Below, one piece after another: positions 6,506 through 15,654 of a stretch of DNA of 16,711 nt (positions within the stretch are counted from its first letter, which is position 1; each line of letters starts with the position of its first letter). The notes beneath the pieces were generated by a model, which was not told the DNA's origin, searched no databases, and saw nothing but the letters and a program-made list of their open reading frames with translations. Position numbers and translations under genes: made by a program. Origin of the DNA: JBBRWO01 sp038249135 (GTDB taxonomy: Bacteria > Actinomycetota > Coriobacteriia > Anaerosomatales > JAAXUF01). The stretch covers positions 1-16,711 of the forward strand of contig JBBRWO010000037.1 in assembly GCA_038249135.1 (NCBI GenBank), in the 5' to 3' direction.

Positions 6506-9244
6506 CTACCGGTTATCGGACCCGGGTGCCGCCGCCTCGAGTGCGGCCTGCGCCGCCGCCAATCGCGCAAGTGGCACGCGGTAGGGCGAGCACGAAACGT
6601 AGTTGAGTCCGATCTTGAAGAAGATCTTGACGGACTCAGGATCGCCACCATGCTCTCCGCACACGCCGAGCTTGATGCCGGGATTGGTCTCCCGACCCTT
6701 GTCGCAGCCGATCTCAACCATCTTCGCGACGCCGGAGTCGACCGTCTCGAACGGGTTGCGCGCGAGAATCTTGCGCTCCAGATACTTGGGCAGGAACTTC
6801 GCCTCGATATCGTCACGCGAGAAACCGAAGGTCGTCTGCGTGAGGTCGTTGGTGCCAAAGCTGAAGAAGTCGGCTTGCGTTGCGATCTCATCAGCAGTGA
6901 TCGCGGCGCGAGGCAGCTCGATCATGGTGCCGATGGGGATGTCGAGTGCAACGCCGGTGGCCGAGGAGACCTCCGCGAGGACCTTGACGGTTTCACTGCG
7001 AAGCGTCTCGAGCTCTGCCACGACGCTGACCAACGGAATCATGATCTCCGGACGGGGGTCGAACCCCTCGGTCTTGAGCTGCGCGGTCGCACGGGCGATG
7101 GCCCGGACCTGCATCGCGTAAATCTCCGGGTACATGATTCCGAGGCGACAGCCACGCAGTCCGAGCATCGGATTCATCTCGGTCATCGAATCGATCTGCA
7201 CGAGCAGCTTGCGCTTGGAGACGAGCTCCTCGGCGGGTGTGCCGGCGCATTCTGCGCGAACGATCTCGACCTCAAGGTCGCGGGGATTGTCGAGGAACTC
7301 GTGCAGCGGCGGGTCGAGCAGGCGCACAGTGACGGGCAGGCCGTCCATCGCCTTCAGGATGCCGAGGTAGTCGGCGACCTGAGTACCGAGCAGCTTGGCG
7401 AGCTCCGCGTCGCGGCCTTCCTGGTTCTCGGCCAGCACGAAGTTCTGGATGATCTCTTTGCGCTCGCCGAGGAACATGTGCTCCGTGCGGCACAGGCCTA
7501 TGCCGGCGGCGCCGAACTCAAGTGCGAGTGCGGCATCCTCGGGCGTATCGGCGTTGGCACGCACGCCCATGGTGCGGAACTCATCGGCCCACGACAGAAT
7601 GGTGTCGAAGTCGCCGGAGACTTCCGGCTCGACCAGCGAGACGGCACCCATGACGACGATACCGCTCGTGCCGTCGATAGAGATGATGTCGCCCTCGTGC
7701 AGCTCGATGTCGGTACCTTTGACCTTGGCCACCTTGTGCTCGGCATCGATCTGAAGCTTGTCGGCGCCGCAGACGCACGGCTTGCCCATGCCGCGCGCGA
7801 CGACCGCAGCGTGGCTGGTCTTGCCGCCGTGGCTGGTGAGGATGCCCTTGGCGGCGATCATGCCGTGCAGGTCGTCCGGGGTGGTCTCCCAGCGAACGAG
7901 GATGACCGAACGACCCTGCTCGGCGGCTTCTACAGCCTCGTCGGCGGTGAAGATGACTTCGCCCACGGCCGCACCCGGGCTGGCGTTCAGGCCCTTGGCG
8001 AGCACGTCGTAGGTGGCGGTGACGTCGAACTGCGGGTGCAGGAGCTGGTCGAGCTGGGCGGGATCGATGCGAAGAACCGCTTCGCGCTTGTCGATCATGC
8101 CCTCGCCGACCATGTCGACGGCGACCTTGAGAGCCGCGCGAGCGGTACGCTTGCCGATGCGGGTCTGCAACATCCACAGTTTGCTCTGCTCGATGGTGAA
8201 CTCGATGTCGCACATGTCGCGGTAGTGGTTCTGGAGGGTGTCGAAGATGTCCCACAGCTCGGCGCCCGCCTGCTCCAGACCCGGCGTGACCTTGAGGTCC
8301 GCCAGAGGCTGGGTGTTGCGGATGCCGGCGACGACGTCTTCACCCTGCGCGTTGACCAGGAAGTCACCGTAGATCTCATTGGTACCGTCGGCCGGGTTGC
8401 GCGTGAACGCGACGCCGGTGGCACTGGTCTCGCCCTTGTTGCCAAAGACCATGGCCTGCACGTTGACGGCCGTACCGAGGTCGTCGGCGATCTTCTCCAT
8501 CCGACGGTAGTCGATGGCGCGACGGTTCATCCAGCTGCTGAAGACGGCCTCGATGGCCAGATGCAGCTGCACGGTGACGTCCTGCGGGAACGCGACCTTG
8601 CCGTCCACGACGAGCGCCGGGTAGGTCTCGGCGGAGACGTTCTTGGCGACGATCGCCTTGAAGGTCTCGGTGAGCGTCTGCAGGTCAGCTGCAGAGAGAT
8701 CCGTGTCGTCCTTGACGTTGCGAGCGAGCTTCATCTGGGTCATGGCGTTCTCGAAAAGCTCACCGGAGACGTCGAGCACGACCTTGGAGAACATCTGGAC
8801 GAAGCGGCGGTACGAGTCCCACGCGAAGCGCTCGTTGCCGGTCTGGGCGATGAGACCCTGAACCGAGACGTCGTTGAGACCGAGGTTCAGGACGGTATCC
8901 ATCATGCCCGGCATCGAGAACGGCGAGCCGGAGCGCACCGAGACGAGCAGCGGATCGCCGTCGGCACCGAGCGTCTTGCCCATCTTGTCCTCAAGGGCGG
9001 CCAGGTGCGTCGCCATCTCCTCAGCGAGGCCGGCGGGAAACGCAGGAGGCGTGGAGTTGTAATACTCCATGCACGCCTGGCAAGTGATGGTGAAGCCGGG
9101 AGGAACAGGAAGCCCAAGTTTGGCCATCTCGGCGAGGTTTGCACCCTTACCGCCAAGCTGGAACTTCATCTCCTTGCTGCCCTCAGTGTGGTTGGCGCCA
9201 TCGCGCTCTTTGCCGAACGCGAATATCCGCTTTACTTCCGACAA
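6506..9244 (-). CDS. ppdK: Pyruvate, phosphate dikinase
   Basis: Reversibly converts pyruvate, ATP and phosphate to PEP, AMP and pyrophosphate; 912 aa, full length. The N-terminal ATP-grasp nucleotide-binding domain runs to about 360 (GGKGANLAEM at 31-40; VRSGSPFSMPGMMDTVLNLG from 103). The swivelling phosphohistidine domain has GGKTSHAAVVARG with catalytic His478. The C-terminal TIM barrel binds PEP/pyruvate (GLCRTEHMF, LPVTVRLLDPPLHEF, NPMLGLRGCRLG, GTNDLTQTTFGFSRDD) and carries the expected catalytic Cys862 in GVCGEHGGDP. Thr476, two residues before the catalytic His, is the position phosphorylated by the PPDK regulatory protein, whose gene lies immediately upstream. The start is TTG 9244 with AAGGAG 7 nt upstream; the next in-frame Met (residue 26) would cut into the conserved N-terminus. 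PEP synthase is the alternative, but length and motif layout favour PPDK. Confidence 0.97.
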   Translation of the reverse strand: MSEVKRIFAFGKERDGANHTEGSKEMKFQLGGKGANLAEMAKLGLPVPPGFTITCQACMEYYNSTPPAFPAGLAEEMATHLAALEDKMGKTLGADGDPLLVSVRSGSPFSMPGMMDTVLNLGLNDVSVQGLIAQTGNERFAWDSYRRFVQMFSKVVLDVSGELFENAMTQMKLARNVKDDTDLSAADLQTLTETFKAIVAKNVSAETYPALVVDGKVAFPQDVTVQLHLAIEAVFSSWMNRRAIDYRRMEKIADDLGTAVNVQAMVFGNKGETSATGVAFTRNPADGTNEIYGDFLVNAQGEDVVAGIRNTQPLADLKVTPGLEQAGAELWDIFDTLQNHYRDMCDIEFTIEQSKLWMLQTRIGKRTARAALKVAVDMVGEGMIDKREAVLRIDPAQLDQLLHPQFDVTATYDVLAKGLNASPGAAVGEVIFTADEAVEAAEQGRSVILVRWETTPDDLHGMIAAKGILTSHGGKTSHAAVVARGMGKPCVCGADKLQIDAEHKVAKVKGTDIELHEGDIISIDGTSGIVVMGAVSLVEPEVSGDFDTILSWADEFRTMGVRANADTPEDAALALEFGAAGIGLCRTEHMFLGERKEIIQNFVLAENQEGRDAELAKLLGTQVADYLGILKAMDGLPVTVRLLDPPLHEFLDNPRDLEVEIVRAECAGTPAEELVSKRKLLVQIDSMTEMNPMLGLRGCRLGIMYPEIYAMQVRAIARATAQLKTEGFDPRPEIMIPLVSVVAELETLRSETVKVLAEVSSATGVALDIPIGTMIELPRAAITADEIATQADFFSFGTNDLTQTTFGFSRDDIEAKFLPKYLERKILARNPFETVDSGVAKMVEIGCDKGRETNPGIKLGVCGEHGGDPESVKIFFKIGLNYVSCSPYRVPLARLAAAQAALEAAAPGSDNR

Positions 9245-9282
9245 TTCGTGCTCCTTAACGTGCCGGGGATGCGACCAAGTGC

Positions 9283-9288
9283 ATGATA
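9283..9288 (-). promoter_or_regulatory. Possible -10 element upstream of ppdK
   Basis: In the 105-nt gap after ppsR the minus strand reads TATCAT, followed by a roughly 38-nt leader to the TTG start of ppdK. The only TTG-type -35 candidate (TTGCTC) is 14 bp away, shorter than ideal. The gap itself, unusual in this compact operon, is the main reason to suspect an independent promoter. Confidence 0.3.
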
Positions 9289-9349
9289 CCGTACCGAGCG
9301 ATGAGCAACCTCACCGCTCAGGAAGAACCGTGCGTGCGCCGGCGGGACA

Positions 9350-10174
9350 TCAATCGTCCGTCTCCAGTGTGCTACCGCGCAAATAGCGAATGACGTCTTG
9401 CGCCGTCTCCTCGATCGCCCGCCGATCGGTCCTGACGATGAGGCAACCGATCTTGCGGATGATTGCGCGCGCCTCATCAAGATCGCACTCGACCTGCTCC
9501 CGCTCCGCATAGCCGGGAACATAGCTCCCCAACTCTTCCATGCGTCGTGTGCGAATCTCCAACAGCGTCTCAACACTGCTGATAAGACCGAACACGCGAC
9601 GCGGGTCGACGCTGAAGAGTTCCTCGGGAGGCGCGCTGCCCGCGACGAGCGGAATATTGGCGCAGCGGAATCCCTTGGCCGCCAGGTACATGGACAGCGG
9701 CGTCTTGGAAGTGCGCGACACGCCGATGAGTACGACGTCGGCGTCGATGAGACCTTCTGGATGCTGACCATCGTCGTGCTTGATGGCGAACTCCATCGCT
9801 TCGATGCGCTCGAAGTAAGCCTCGTCCGGTGTGCGCATCGTACCTGCGACGCCTTGCGGCACGACGCCCGAAACCGACGCGAGCAACTCGATACCCGGCC
9901 CCATGATGTCGATCGCCTTCACGCCGTGCTTTTGAACGAGCAATGTCATCTCGGCGCGCAGGTCGGCCTTGGCGAGTGTGTAGAAGAAGATGCACTGCTC
10001 GCCACAGTGATGTGACACGCAGTCCTCAAGCTCCTCGACAGTGGTGATCTTAGGCAGTCGCTCCGTGCGAAACGTCCCCTGCGGGAACTGCGCCGCCGCT
10101 GCGCGCGCGACGCCATCAGCGGTCTCACCAAGCGAGTCGGAAAGGATGTGGATCGTGACCGGTTCCGCCATCAT
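9350..10174 (-). CDS. ppsR: Pyruvate, phosphate dikinase regulatory protein (DUF299 kinase/pyrophosphorylase)
   Basis: Bifunctional regulator of the DUF299 family. It uses ADP to phosphorylate the active-site threonine of PPDK (inactivation) and phosphate to remove it (activation). At 274 aa it has the usual family length. The start IHILSDSLGETADGVARAA (8-26) is diagnostic. The central IMGPGIELLA stretch and the P-loop-like GVSRTSKTPLS (151-161) are present, and the C-terminal helix EETAQDVIRYL fits. Its substrate gene ppdK is next in the operon, which argues for PPDK rather than PEP synthase as target. ATG 10174 lies 3 nt after the glyS stop; a second ATG follows immediately, and the ribosome-binding site is weak, consistent with coupling to glyS. 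The gene is yqfL in Bacillus subtilis, where it also follows glyS. Confidence 0.95.
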   Translation of the reverse strand: MMAEPVTIHILSDSLGETADGVARAAAAQFPQGTFRTERLPKITTVEELEDCVSHHCGEQCIFFYTLAKADLRAEMTLLVQKHGVKAIDIMGPGIELLASVSGVVPQGVAGTMRTPDEAYFERIEAMEFAIKHDDGQHPEGLIDADVVLIGVSRTSKTPLSMYLAAKGFRCANIPLVAGSAPPEELFSVDPRRVFGLISSVETLLEIRTRRMEELGSYVPGYAEREQVECDLDEARAIIRKIGCLIVRTDRRAIEETAQDVIRYLRGSTLETDD

Positions 10175-10177
10175 GTG

Positions 10178-12247
10178 TCAGCCCGCCAAGACGCTGAAGT
10201 CGGCGAATCGGCTGAACTGGGCGACGAAGCGATTAAGCAGGCGCAAACGGTTGGTTTTGAGCGCCTCGTCGGGATCCATGACCATGACTCCCGCAAAGAA
10301 GGCGTCGATCGGTCCACGGAGTCCGGCGAATGCGTCCAAAACCGCCGAGTACGCGACCTGATCGAACAGTTCGCCGAGAAGCTCTTCGGCCGTGTCCAGC
10401 GCGTCTGCCAACGCGATCTCCTCGGCGGCCATGAGAGAACGGTCGACGGTGACGCCAAGCTCAGGCTGTGCGAGGTTCTTCGCGCGGGTGAACGCGACGG
10501 AGAGGTTGCCCATGTCATCGCTCGCCTCGCGGAAACGCGTGAGCGCCTCACAGCGAGCAAGCGCGTCTGCGGGGGCGTTTGCGGACACCGCAAGCACGGC
10601 GTCCACCGTGTCGTACGCGTGACCGCGTTCGCGCAGGATGCCCTGCAGCCGGCCGAGGAAGAACTCCTGGATCGCGGTACCGACAGCCTCGGTGTCAATC
10701 GGCAGCACGCCGTCGTAGCCGGCGAGTGCGGCCGCGATCAGCTCGTGGATCGGTGCCGACGGACCGGCGAGAAGTATCTGCAGCACGCCGATCGCGGCGC
10801 GGCGCAACGCGAACGGATCAGCCGAGCCGGTCGGCGCCATGCCGGCGCAGTAGATGCCGGCAATGGTGTCGAGCTTGTCGGCCAGAGCGACGATGCGGCC
10901 GGCGGCCGTGGCAGGAAGCTGGTCGCCCGAGAAGCGCGGGCGGTAATGGTCGACAATCGCAGTCGCGACTTCAGGCTGCTCGCCGGACGCGGTCGCGTAG
11001 TAGCCGCCCATGACGCCCTGGAGATCGGTGAACTCGACGACGGCGCTGGTCACGAGGTCGGCCTTGGCGAGATGCGCCGCGCGTGTGGCGAACGCGGTCA
11101 CGTCGGCGGGGGCGTCAACGAGCCGGGCGACGGTGCCGGCCAGGCGCTCGATGCGCGCGACCTTGGCGCCCAGTGTGCCGAGCTTCTCCTGGAAGACGAT
11201 CGTATCGAGTCTGGCGACATACGCCTCGAGTGGGCGCGCGAGGTCTTCTCGGTAGAAGAATGCGGCGTCGGAGAGTCGCGCACGGATCACGCGCTGGTGA
11301 CCGTCGATGATGGCGTCGGTGCGCTCCGGGTCGCCGTTGTGCGCGACGATAAAGCGGTTGGTCAGCGCGCCATCCGCACTCTCCACCGGGAAGTAGCGCT
11401 GGTGACTCTCCATCGCGTTGACGAGGATTTCGCGCGGCACCTGGAGGAACTCCTCGTCGAACGTGCCAACGGCGACCGTCGGGTACTCCACGAGGTTCAC
11501 GACCTCGGCAAACGTCTTCTCCGAGATGACCGCGCGGGCTCCGAGGCCCTCGGCCGCGCTTTCGATGCCCTCGCGCAGTACGCGAGCGCGCTCCGGAGCG
11601 CTGGCTATGACACGGCCGCGTTCGAGCGCGAGCGGGTACTCCGCGGCAGCCGGCACTTCGATGGCTCCCGGTGCGAGCAGTCGATGGCCGTAGGTGACGC
11701 GTCCGGCGGTCAGCCCGGCGAACTCGACCGCGACAACGTCGGCGCCAAAGAGCGCCAGCAACCAGCGAACGGGACGCGAGAATCGGGCGTCACCGCTTCC
11801 CCAGCGCTGGGACTTGGGCCAGTCGATCGACTCGACGAGGCGCGCGAGCAACTGTGGCAGAACCTCGCCCGCCGAGACGCCCTTCACCTCGACGGTGGCA
11901 TAGACGTACGAGCCGTTCTCGTCGTCGACGACTGTCAGTTCGCTGACGTCGACACCCTTGCCGCGAGCGAACCCGATGGCGGCCTTGGTCGGCGCCCCGG
12001 ACTCATCGAATGCAGCGCGCGCGGCCGGTCCCTTGTGGGTATAGGTCGCGTCATCCTGACCCTCCGAGAGACCCGCGACCGAGATCACGAGCCGGCGCGG
12101 CGAACCGGTGACGGTGATGGTGTCGTACTCGAGACGCGCAGCATCGAGCGCCTTGGGGACGCTGATGGTGAGCTGCTCGATGGCGCCGTACAGCGGGGCG
12201 GAAGGCAGCTCTTCTGTGCCGACCTCAAAGACCAGATCGCGGCTCAT
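10178..12247 (-). CDS. glyS: Glycine-tRNA ligase beta subunit
   Basis: Large subunit of the alpha2beta2 glycyl-tRNA synthetase, supplying tRNA recognition. At 689 aa it matches the family. The N-terminus LVFEVGTEELPS (5-16) is diagnostic. VEYPTVAVGTFDEEFLQVP (253-271) and ESHQRYFPV are conserved beta-subunit blocks. The central HD-like region carries KADLVTSAVVEFTDLQGVMG (395-414), and the C-terminal DALR-type anticodon-binding domain covers about 580-685. ATG 12247 overlaps the glyQ stop as ATGA, so the subunits are translationally coupled, which suits equal stoichiometry. The frame stays open for 56 codons further upstream inside glyQ, but those residues are out-of-frame shadow sequence. 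Confidence 0.97.
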   Translation of the reverse strand: MSRDLVFEVGTEELPSAPLYGAIEQLTISVPKALDAARLEYDTITVTGSPRRLVISVAGLSEGQDDATYTHKGPAARAAFDESGAPTKAAIGFARGKGVDVSELTVVDDENGSYVYATVEVKGVSAGEVLPQLLARLVESIDWPKSQRWGSGDARFSRPVRWLLALFGADVVAVEFAGLTAGRVTYGHRLLAPGAIEVPAAAEYPLALERGRVIASAPERARVLREGIESAAEGLGARAVISEKTFAEVVNLVEYPTVAVGTFDEEFLQVPREILVNAMESHQRYFPVESADGALTNRFIVAHNGDPERTDAIIDGHQRVIRARLSDAAFFYREDLARPLEAYVARLDTIVFQEKLGTLGAKVARIERLAGTVARLVDAPADVTAFATRAAHLAKADLVTSAVVEFTDLQGVMGGYYATASGEQPEVATAIVDHYRPRFSGDQLPATAAGRIVALADKLDTIAGIYCAGMAPTGSADPFALRRAAIGVLQILLAGPSAPIHELIAAALAGYDGVLPIDTEAVGTAIQEFFLGRLQGILRERGHAYDTVDAVLAVSANAPADALARCEALTRFREASDDMGNLSVAFTRAKNLAQPELGVTVDRSLMAAEEIALADALDTAEELLGELFDQVAYSAVLDAFAGLRGPIDAFFAGVMVMDPDEALKTNRLRLLNRFVAQFSRFADFSVLAG

Positions 12248-13149
12248 AGGGCACCCCCTTCCGTCAGTAGTGCGGGTTCCTCGGCAGGTGTGACCGCATC
12301 CAGATACGCTGCGCAGCATGCCTTTGCGAGCGCACGGACGCGCAGGATGTAGCCCTGACGCTCGGTGACGCTGATCGCGCCGCGTGCATCGAGCAGGTTG
12401 AACGCGTGGGAGCACTTGAGCACGTAATCGTAGGCAGGAAGGACGTAGCCGGCCTCCAGCGTGCGCTTCGACTCGGCCTCGTAGGTCGAGAACAGGCCCA
12501 GCAGCATGTCGACGTCTGCGACCTCGAAGTTGTACGCCGAGTACTGCTGCTCGTTTCGCAGGAAAACATCGCCGTACGTAAAGATGTGCCCGTCGGGACC
12601 CTCGGACCAGATGAGGTCGTAGACGGAGTCGACGCCTTGAATGTACATCGCGAGGCGCTCGAGGCCGTAGGTGATCTCAGCGGGTACGGGCCGGCACTCG
12701 AAGCCACCCACCTGCTGGAAGTAGGTGAACTGCGTGCACTCCATGCCGTTGAGCCATATCTCCCAGCCGAGGCCCCACGCACCGAGCGTCGGGGACTCCC
12801 AATCGTCCTCAACCAAGCGGATGTCGTGCTCCGCGGGCTCAATGCCGATGGCACGAAGCGAGTCGAAGTACAGGTCGAGCACGTTGTCCGGGCTCGGCTT
12901 GAGGATGACCTGGAACTGGTAGTAGTGCTGGAGGCGGTTGGGATTCTCACCGTAGCGCCCGTCGGCAGGTCGCCGAGAAGGCTGCACGTACGCAGTGCGC
13001 CAGGTGTCCGGGCCGAGTGAGCGCAGCGTGGTCGCCGGGTGGAAGGTACCGGCGCCAACCTCGGTGTCATACGGCTGCAGGACCACACAGCCCTGATCGG
13101 CCCAATAGCGCGACAGCGCCAGAATGATGTCTTGGAAGGTCATGCCCAT
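12244..13149 (-). CDS. glyQ: Glycine-tRNA ligase alpha subunit
   Basis: Catalytic class II subunit of tetrameric glycyl-tRNA synthetase; 301 aa. MTFQDIILALSRYWADQGC at the N-terminus, AYVQPSRRPADGRYGENPNR (about 53-72, motif 2 region) and ITYGLERLAMYIQGVDSVYD (159-178, motif 3) are signature blocks. ATG 13149 is chosen because GGGAG lies 10 nt upstream; a second ATG two codons later is the usual family start and remains possible. The frame is open to 13239 but that extension has no family similarity. It is separated from recO by 126 nt, the longest gap in the operon, and is fused by overlap to glyS. The leader shows no T-box consensus (AGGGTGG-type) sequence. Confidence 0.97.
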   Translation of the reverse strand: MGMTFQDIILALSRYWADQGCVVLQPYDTEVGAGTFHPATTLRSLGPDTWRTAYVQPSRRPADGRYGENPNRLQHYYQFQVILKPSPDNVLDLYFDSLRAIGIEPAEHDIRLVEDDWESPTLGAWGLGWEIWLNGMECTQFTYFQQVGGFECRPVPAEITYGLERLAMYIQGVDSVYDLIWSEGPDGHIFTYGDVFLRNEQQYSAYNFEVADVDMLLGLFSTYEAESKRTLEAGYVLPAYDYVLKCSHAFNLLDARGAISVTERQGYILRVRALAKACCAAYLDAVTPAEEPALLTEGGAL

Positions 13150-13202
13150 GGGTGAGAATCTCCCTCGAATGCTGTCGACGAACCCCTCAGAAGTGTTCGG
13201 AC

Positions 13203-13208
13203 ATTCTA
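13203..13208 (-). promoter_or_regulatory. Possible -10 element upstream of glyQS
   Basis: The 126-nt recO-glyQ gap contains TAGAAT on the minus strand, placing a start roughly 47 nt before the glyQ ATG. No convincing -35 box is visible at the normal spacing, so the call rests on the -10 match and the size of the gap. Confidence 0.33.
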
Positions 13209-13275
13209 CATGAAGCAGGTACGGAATTCGTGCCCTCAATCGGGAAACTGAACCCGCGCCCCAGATCGTGATCGC

Positions 13276-14022
13276 TCACAACACCCCAGCGTAGTAGTCG
13301 AGCGCCTTGAGCCGCGCCGGTACATGGAAGCCGACGAACGCCCGTACCAGCTCGAAGCAGTCGCGCATCGCCTCGGCAGGCATCTCGAAACCGGGAATCT
13401 CGACCATCGTGGCCAGCAGAAGCTTGTTCAGCCACGCGCGACCCTCCGGGCTGAACCGAACGGTGCTCGCGTCGAGCGCACCGCACTGCGGGCACAGCGC
13501 GCCTCCTCCTGATACCGAAAACTCCCGTGTCTCCCCCACCTCCTGCGCACAGCATGCGCAGGACTCGAGTTGCGGCCGATACCCGTGCATCGCCATAGCT
13601 TTCACTAGAAAGGCGATGACCAACGCCGGCATCGACTCGACCGGAGCGGTCTCCATGACGTCGAACGTGGTGGTGGCGAGAGCAAACAGTCGCTCCTCGT
13701 GCTGCCCCTCGACAGAGATCTTGTCGAGCAGGTCCGCAACGACTGCCGCGGCGGCACTGCGGTCGAGGTCCTCTCGGAGACCGGAGTGCGATGCGACGGT
13801 GCGCGCGTCTGTGATGATCTCGAGCGAGCGCCCGGTATTGAGCATCAGGTCGCAGACCGCGTACGGCTCCAGCCGCGCGCCAAACCTGCCGCCGGGCTTT
13901 CGCAGTCCCTTGGCCACCGCGCGGACCTGCCGGCCGTCGGCAGCAAGCAGCGTCAGGATCGTGTCGGTCTCGCCAAGCTTGGTCTTGCGCAGCACGAGCG
14001 CCTGCAGCGGATACGTCGGCAT
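13276..14022 (-). CDS. recO: DNA repair protein RecO
   Basis: Recombination mediator of the RecFOR pathway: anneals single strands and loads RecA onto SSB-coated DNA. At 248 aa it has normal length. The N-terminal OB fold starts with PLQALVLRKTKLGETDTILT and the conserved KGLRKPGGRFGARLEPY (38-54). The C-terminal helical domain holds a zinc-binding set, CACC (Cys155, Cys158) and CPQC (Cys177, Cys180), as in many Gram-positive RecO proteins. ATG 14022 follows the deoC stop by 18 nt; the ribosome-binding site is weak, suggesting coupling to upstream translation. The position after era is conserved in many bacteria; here deoC intervenes. Confidence 0.95.
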   Translation of the reverse strand: MPTYPLQALVLRKTKLGETDTILTLLAADGRQVRAVAKGLRKPGGRFGARLEPYAVCDLMLNTGRSLEIITDARTVASHSGLREDLDRSAAAAVVADLLDKISVEGQHEERLFALATTTFDVMETAPVESMPALVIAFLVKAMAMHGYRPQLESCACCAQEVGETREFSVSGGGALCPQCGALDASTVRFSPEGRAWLNKLLLATMVEIPGFEMPAEAMRDCFELVRAFVGFHVPARLKALDYYAGVL

Positions 14023-14040
14023 GAGCGCGACGGCCTGCGG

Positions 14041-14727
14041 CTAGAGGCCGCGAGCGACGGCCTCGGCGATGATCTCGGCACCCGCCGAGAGACCCAGACG
14101 TGATGCGCCGGCCTCGATCATCGCGAGCGCGGTGTCGAGGTCGCGAATGCCGCCGGAAGCCTTCACGCCGATGTCAGGACCCACAGCGGCCCGCATGATC
14201 TCGACATCGCGAACGCTGGCGCCGCGTGTGCCGAACCCGGTTGAGGTCTTCACAAAGTCGGCGCCGGCCTCCACGGCAAGTCGTGCTCCACGCTCGATGT
14301 CGTCCTCGGACAGGTAGCACGTCTCGAGGATGACCTTCACGTGGGCGAGCCCGCCACTCGCACGGCTGGTGGCGGCGACGACGGCCGCAATGTCGTCGAG
14401 CACGAAGGCATCGTTACCCTCGAGCAACGCCGCGAAGTTGATGACCATGTCGACTTCCGTGCACCCCAGTTGGACCAGATGCGCGGCCTCCTCGGCCTTG
14501 GACTCGGTTGCGGCATACCCCAGCGGGAACGAGACGACCGAACACACGGCGGTGTCGGTGCCGGCAAGCAACTGCGCAGCCACGGGCACCAGAAACGGCG
14601 AGACGCAGAGCGATGCGTAGCCCATGTCACGGTTCGCCTCGATCCAGGCGGCGCCCTCGGCAAACCCGATCGTCGGCTTCAACAGCGTCTGGTCCATCGA
14701 CGCGGCGAGTTCCTTGATGGTGATCAT
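14041..14727 (-). CDS. deoC: Deoxyribose-phosphate aldolase
   Basis: Cleaves 2-deoxyribose-5-phosphate into glyceraldehyde-3-phosphate and acetaldehyde, the last step of deoxynucleoside catabolism. 228 aa in a TIM barrel. Catalytic residues are visible: the Schiff-base Lys160 in DFVKTSTGFG, the proton-relay Lys189 in GVKASGGIRD, and Asp93 in EVDMVINF. ATG 14727 lies 2 nt after the era stop, with GGAGAAGG about 9 nt upstream inside era. deoC is not usually found between era and recO, so it looks like an insertion into an older gene order. It may act with cdd, two genes upstream, in salvage of deoxycytidine. No other deo genes are present in the window. Confidence 0.96.
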   Translation of the reverse strand: MITIKELAASMDQTLLKPTIGFAEGAAWIEANRDMGYASLCVSPFLVPVAAQLLAGTDTAVCSVVSFPLGYAATESKAEEAAHLVQLGCTEVDMVINFAALLEGNDAFVLDDIAAVVAATSRASGGLAHVKVILETCYLSEDDIERGARLAVEAGADFVKTSTGFGTRGASVRDVEIMRAAVGPDIGVKASGGIRDLDTALAMIEAGASRLGLSAGAEIIAEAVARGL

Positions 14728-14729
14728 GT

Positions 14730-15653
14730 CTACGCACCTTCTCCGTATCCAAAGCGCCTGATCTGGGATGCGTCACGGCGCCAGTCCTTCTTCACCTTGA
14801 CGCTCAGGTTGAGGAACACCTTGCTGCCGAGAAGCCGCTCGAGGTCCTTGCGGGCCTCGGTACCGACAGCCTTGAGCGCCTCGCCACCCTTCCCGATGAT
14901 GATGCCCTTTTGCGAGTCACGCTCCACGTAGACGATCGCGAAGATGCGCCAGAGGTCGGCCTTCTTGTCGTACTTCATCTCATCGATGGAGATGCCGACC
15001 GCGTGCGGGACCTCGTCGTGCGTGGTGCGCAGGATCTTCTCTCTGATGAACTCGGCGACCATGACCTCGATGGGCTGGTCGGTGGGCATGTCGCGCGGGA
15101 ACCAACGCGGACCCTCCGGCAGGAAGCGCATGACCGAGGCGTTGAATCCCTCGAGATTGAATCCCGTCACCGCCGACAGCACGACCTCGTCATCCCACGG
15201 CAGAAGCGTCTTGGCGTAGGCGAGCTGACGCTCGACCCAGGCACCCTTGGCGATATCCATCTTGGTGATGATCAGGATCTTCTTGGCCTTGGTCTTTGCC
15301 ACGTGCGCAGCGACCCACTTGTCGCCATCACCCAGCGGCTTGGTGGCGTCGATGAGCATCGCGACCACATCGACATCCTCAAGCGCCTTGAGCGCCGAGC
15401 GGTTGAGTTCCTCCCCCAGCGCGTCGTGAGGCTTGTGGAGGCCCGGTGTGTCCACAATGACCATCTGGGCATCGTCGGTGTCGACGATGGCGCGCAGGCG
15501 ATGACGCGTCGTCTGGGGGGTATCGGATGTGATCGCGACCTTGGAGCCCACCGCCGCATTGGTGAGCGTGGACTTACCGGAGTTGGGCCTGCCGACAAGC
15601 GCGACAAAGCCGCTGCGGGTCTTTTCAGGCGACATGCGTTTGGAATCAGTCAC
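14730..15653 (-). CDS. era: GTPase Era, ribosome assembly factor
   Basis: Essential GTPase that binds the 3' end of 16S rRNA and promotes 30S maturation; 307 aa. The G motifs are complete: GRPNSGKS (21-28), the switch I TTRHR (48-52), DTPG (68-71), TKMD (130-133) and a SA motif near 160. The C-terminal KH RNA-binding domain has the IIIGKGGEALKAVG loop (251-264) and closes with a basic WRRDASQIRRFGY end. GTG 15653 is preferred; it lies 1 nt after the cdd stop and gives a normal length. ATG 15635 (six codons later) has no ribosome-binding site. The frame extends upstream into cdd without family similarity. Confidence 0.96.
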   Translation of the reverse strand: MTDSKRMSPEKTRSGFVALVGRPNSGKSTLTNAAVGSKVAITSDTPQTTRHRLRAIVDTDDAQMVIVDTPGLHKPHDALGEELNRSALKALEDVDVVAMLIDATKPLGDGDKWVAAHVAKTKAKKILIITKMDIAKGAWVERQLAYAKTLLPWDDEVVLSAVTGFNLEGFNASVMRFLPEGPRWFPRDMPTDQPIEVMVAEFIREKILRTTHDEVPHAVGISIDEMKYDKKADLWRIFAIVYVERDSQKGIIIGKGGEALKAVGTEARKDLERLLGSKVFLNLSVKVKKDWRRDASQIRRFGYGEGA

Positions 15654-15654
15654 G

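Noticed and set aside
6440..9286. 948-codon plus-strand reading frame
   Set aside because: It lies wholly opposite ppdK, which has all catalytic motifs. Long antisense frames are expected from GC-rich codon usage, and the translation shows no family.
10148..12352. 734-codon plus-strand reading frame
   Set aside because: Antisense shadow of glyS with low-complexity Arg/Asp/Val-rich composition and no recognisable domain.
13150..13275. T-box riboswitch in the glyQS leader
   Set aside because: glyQS leaders often carry one, but no AGGGTGG-type T-box sequence, specifier loop or terminator/antiterminator pair is visible in the 126 nt.
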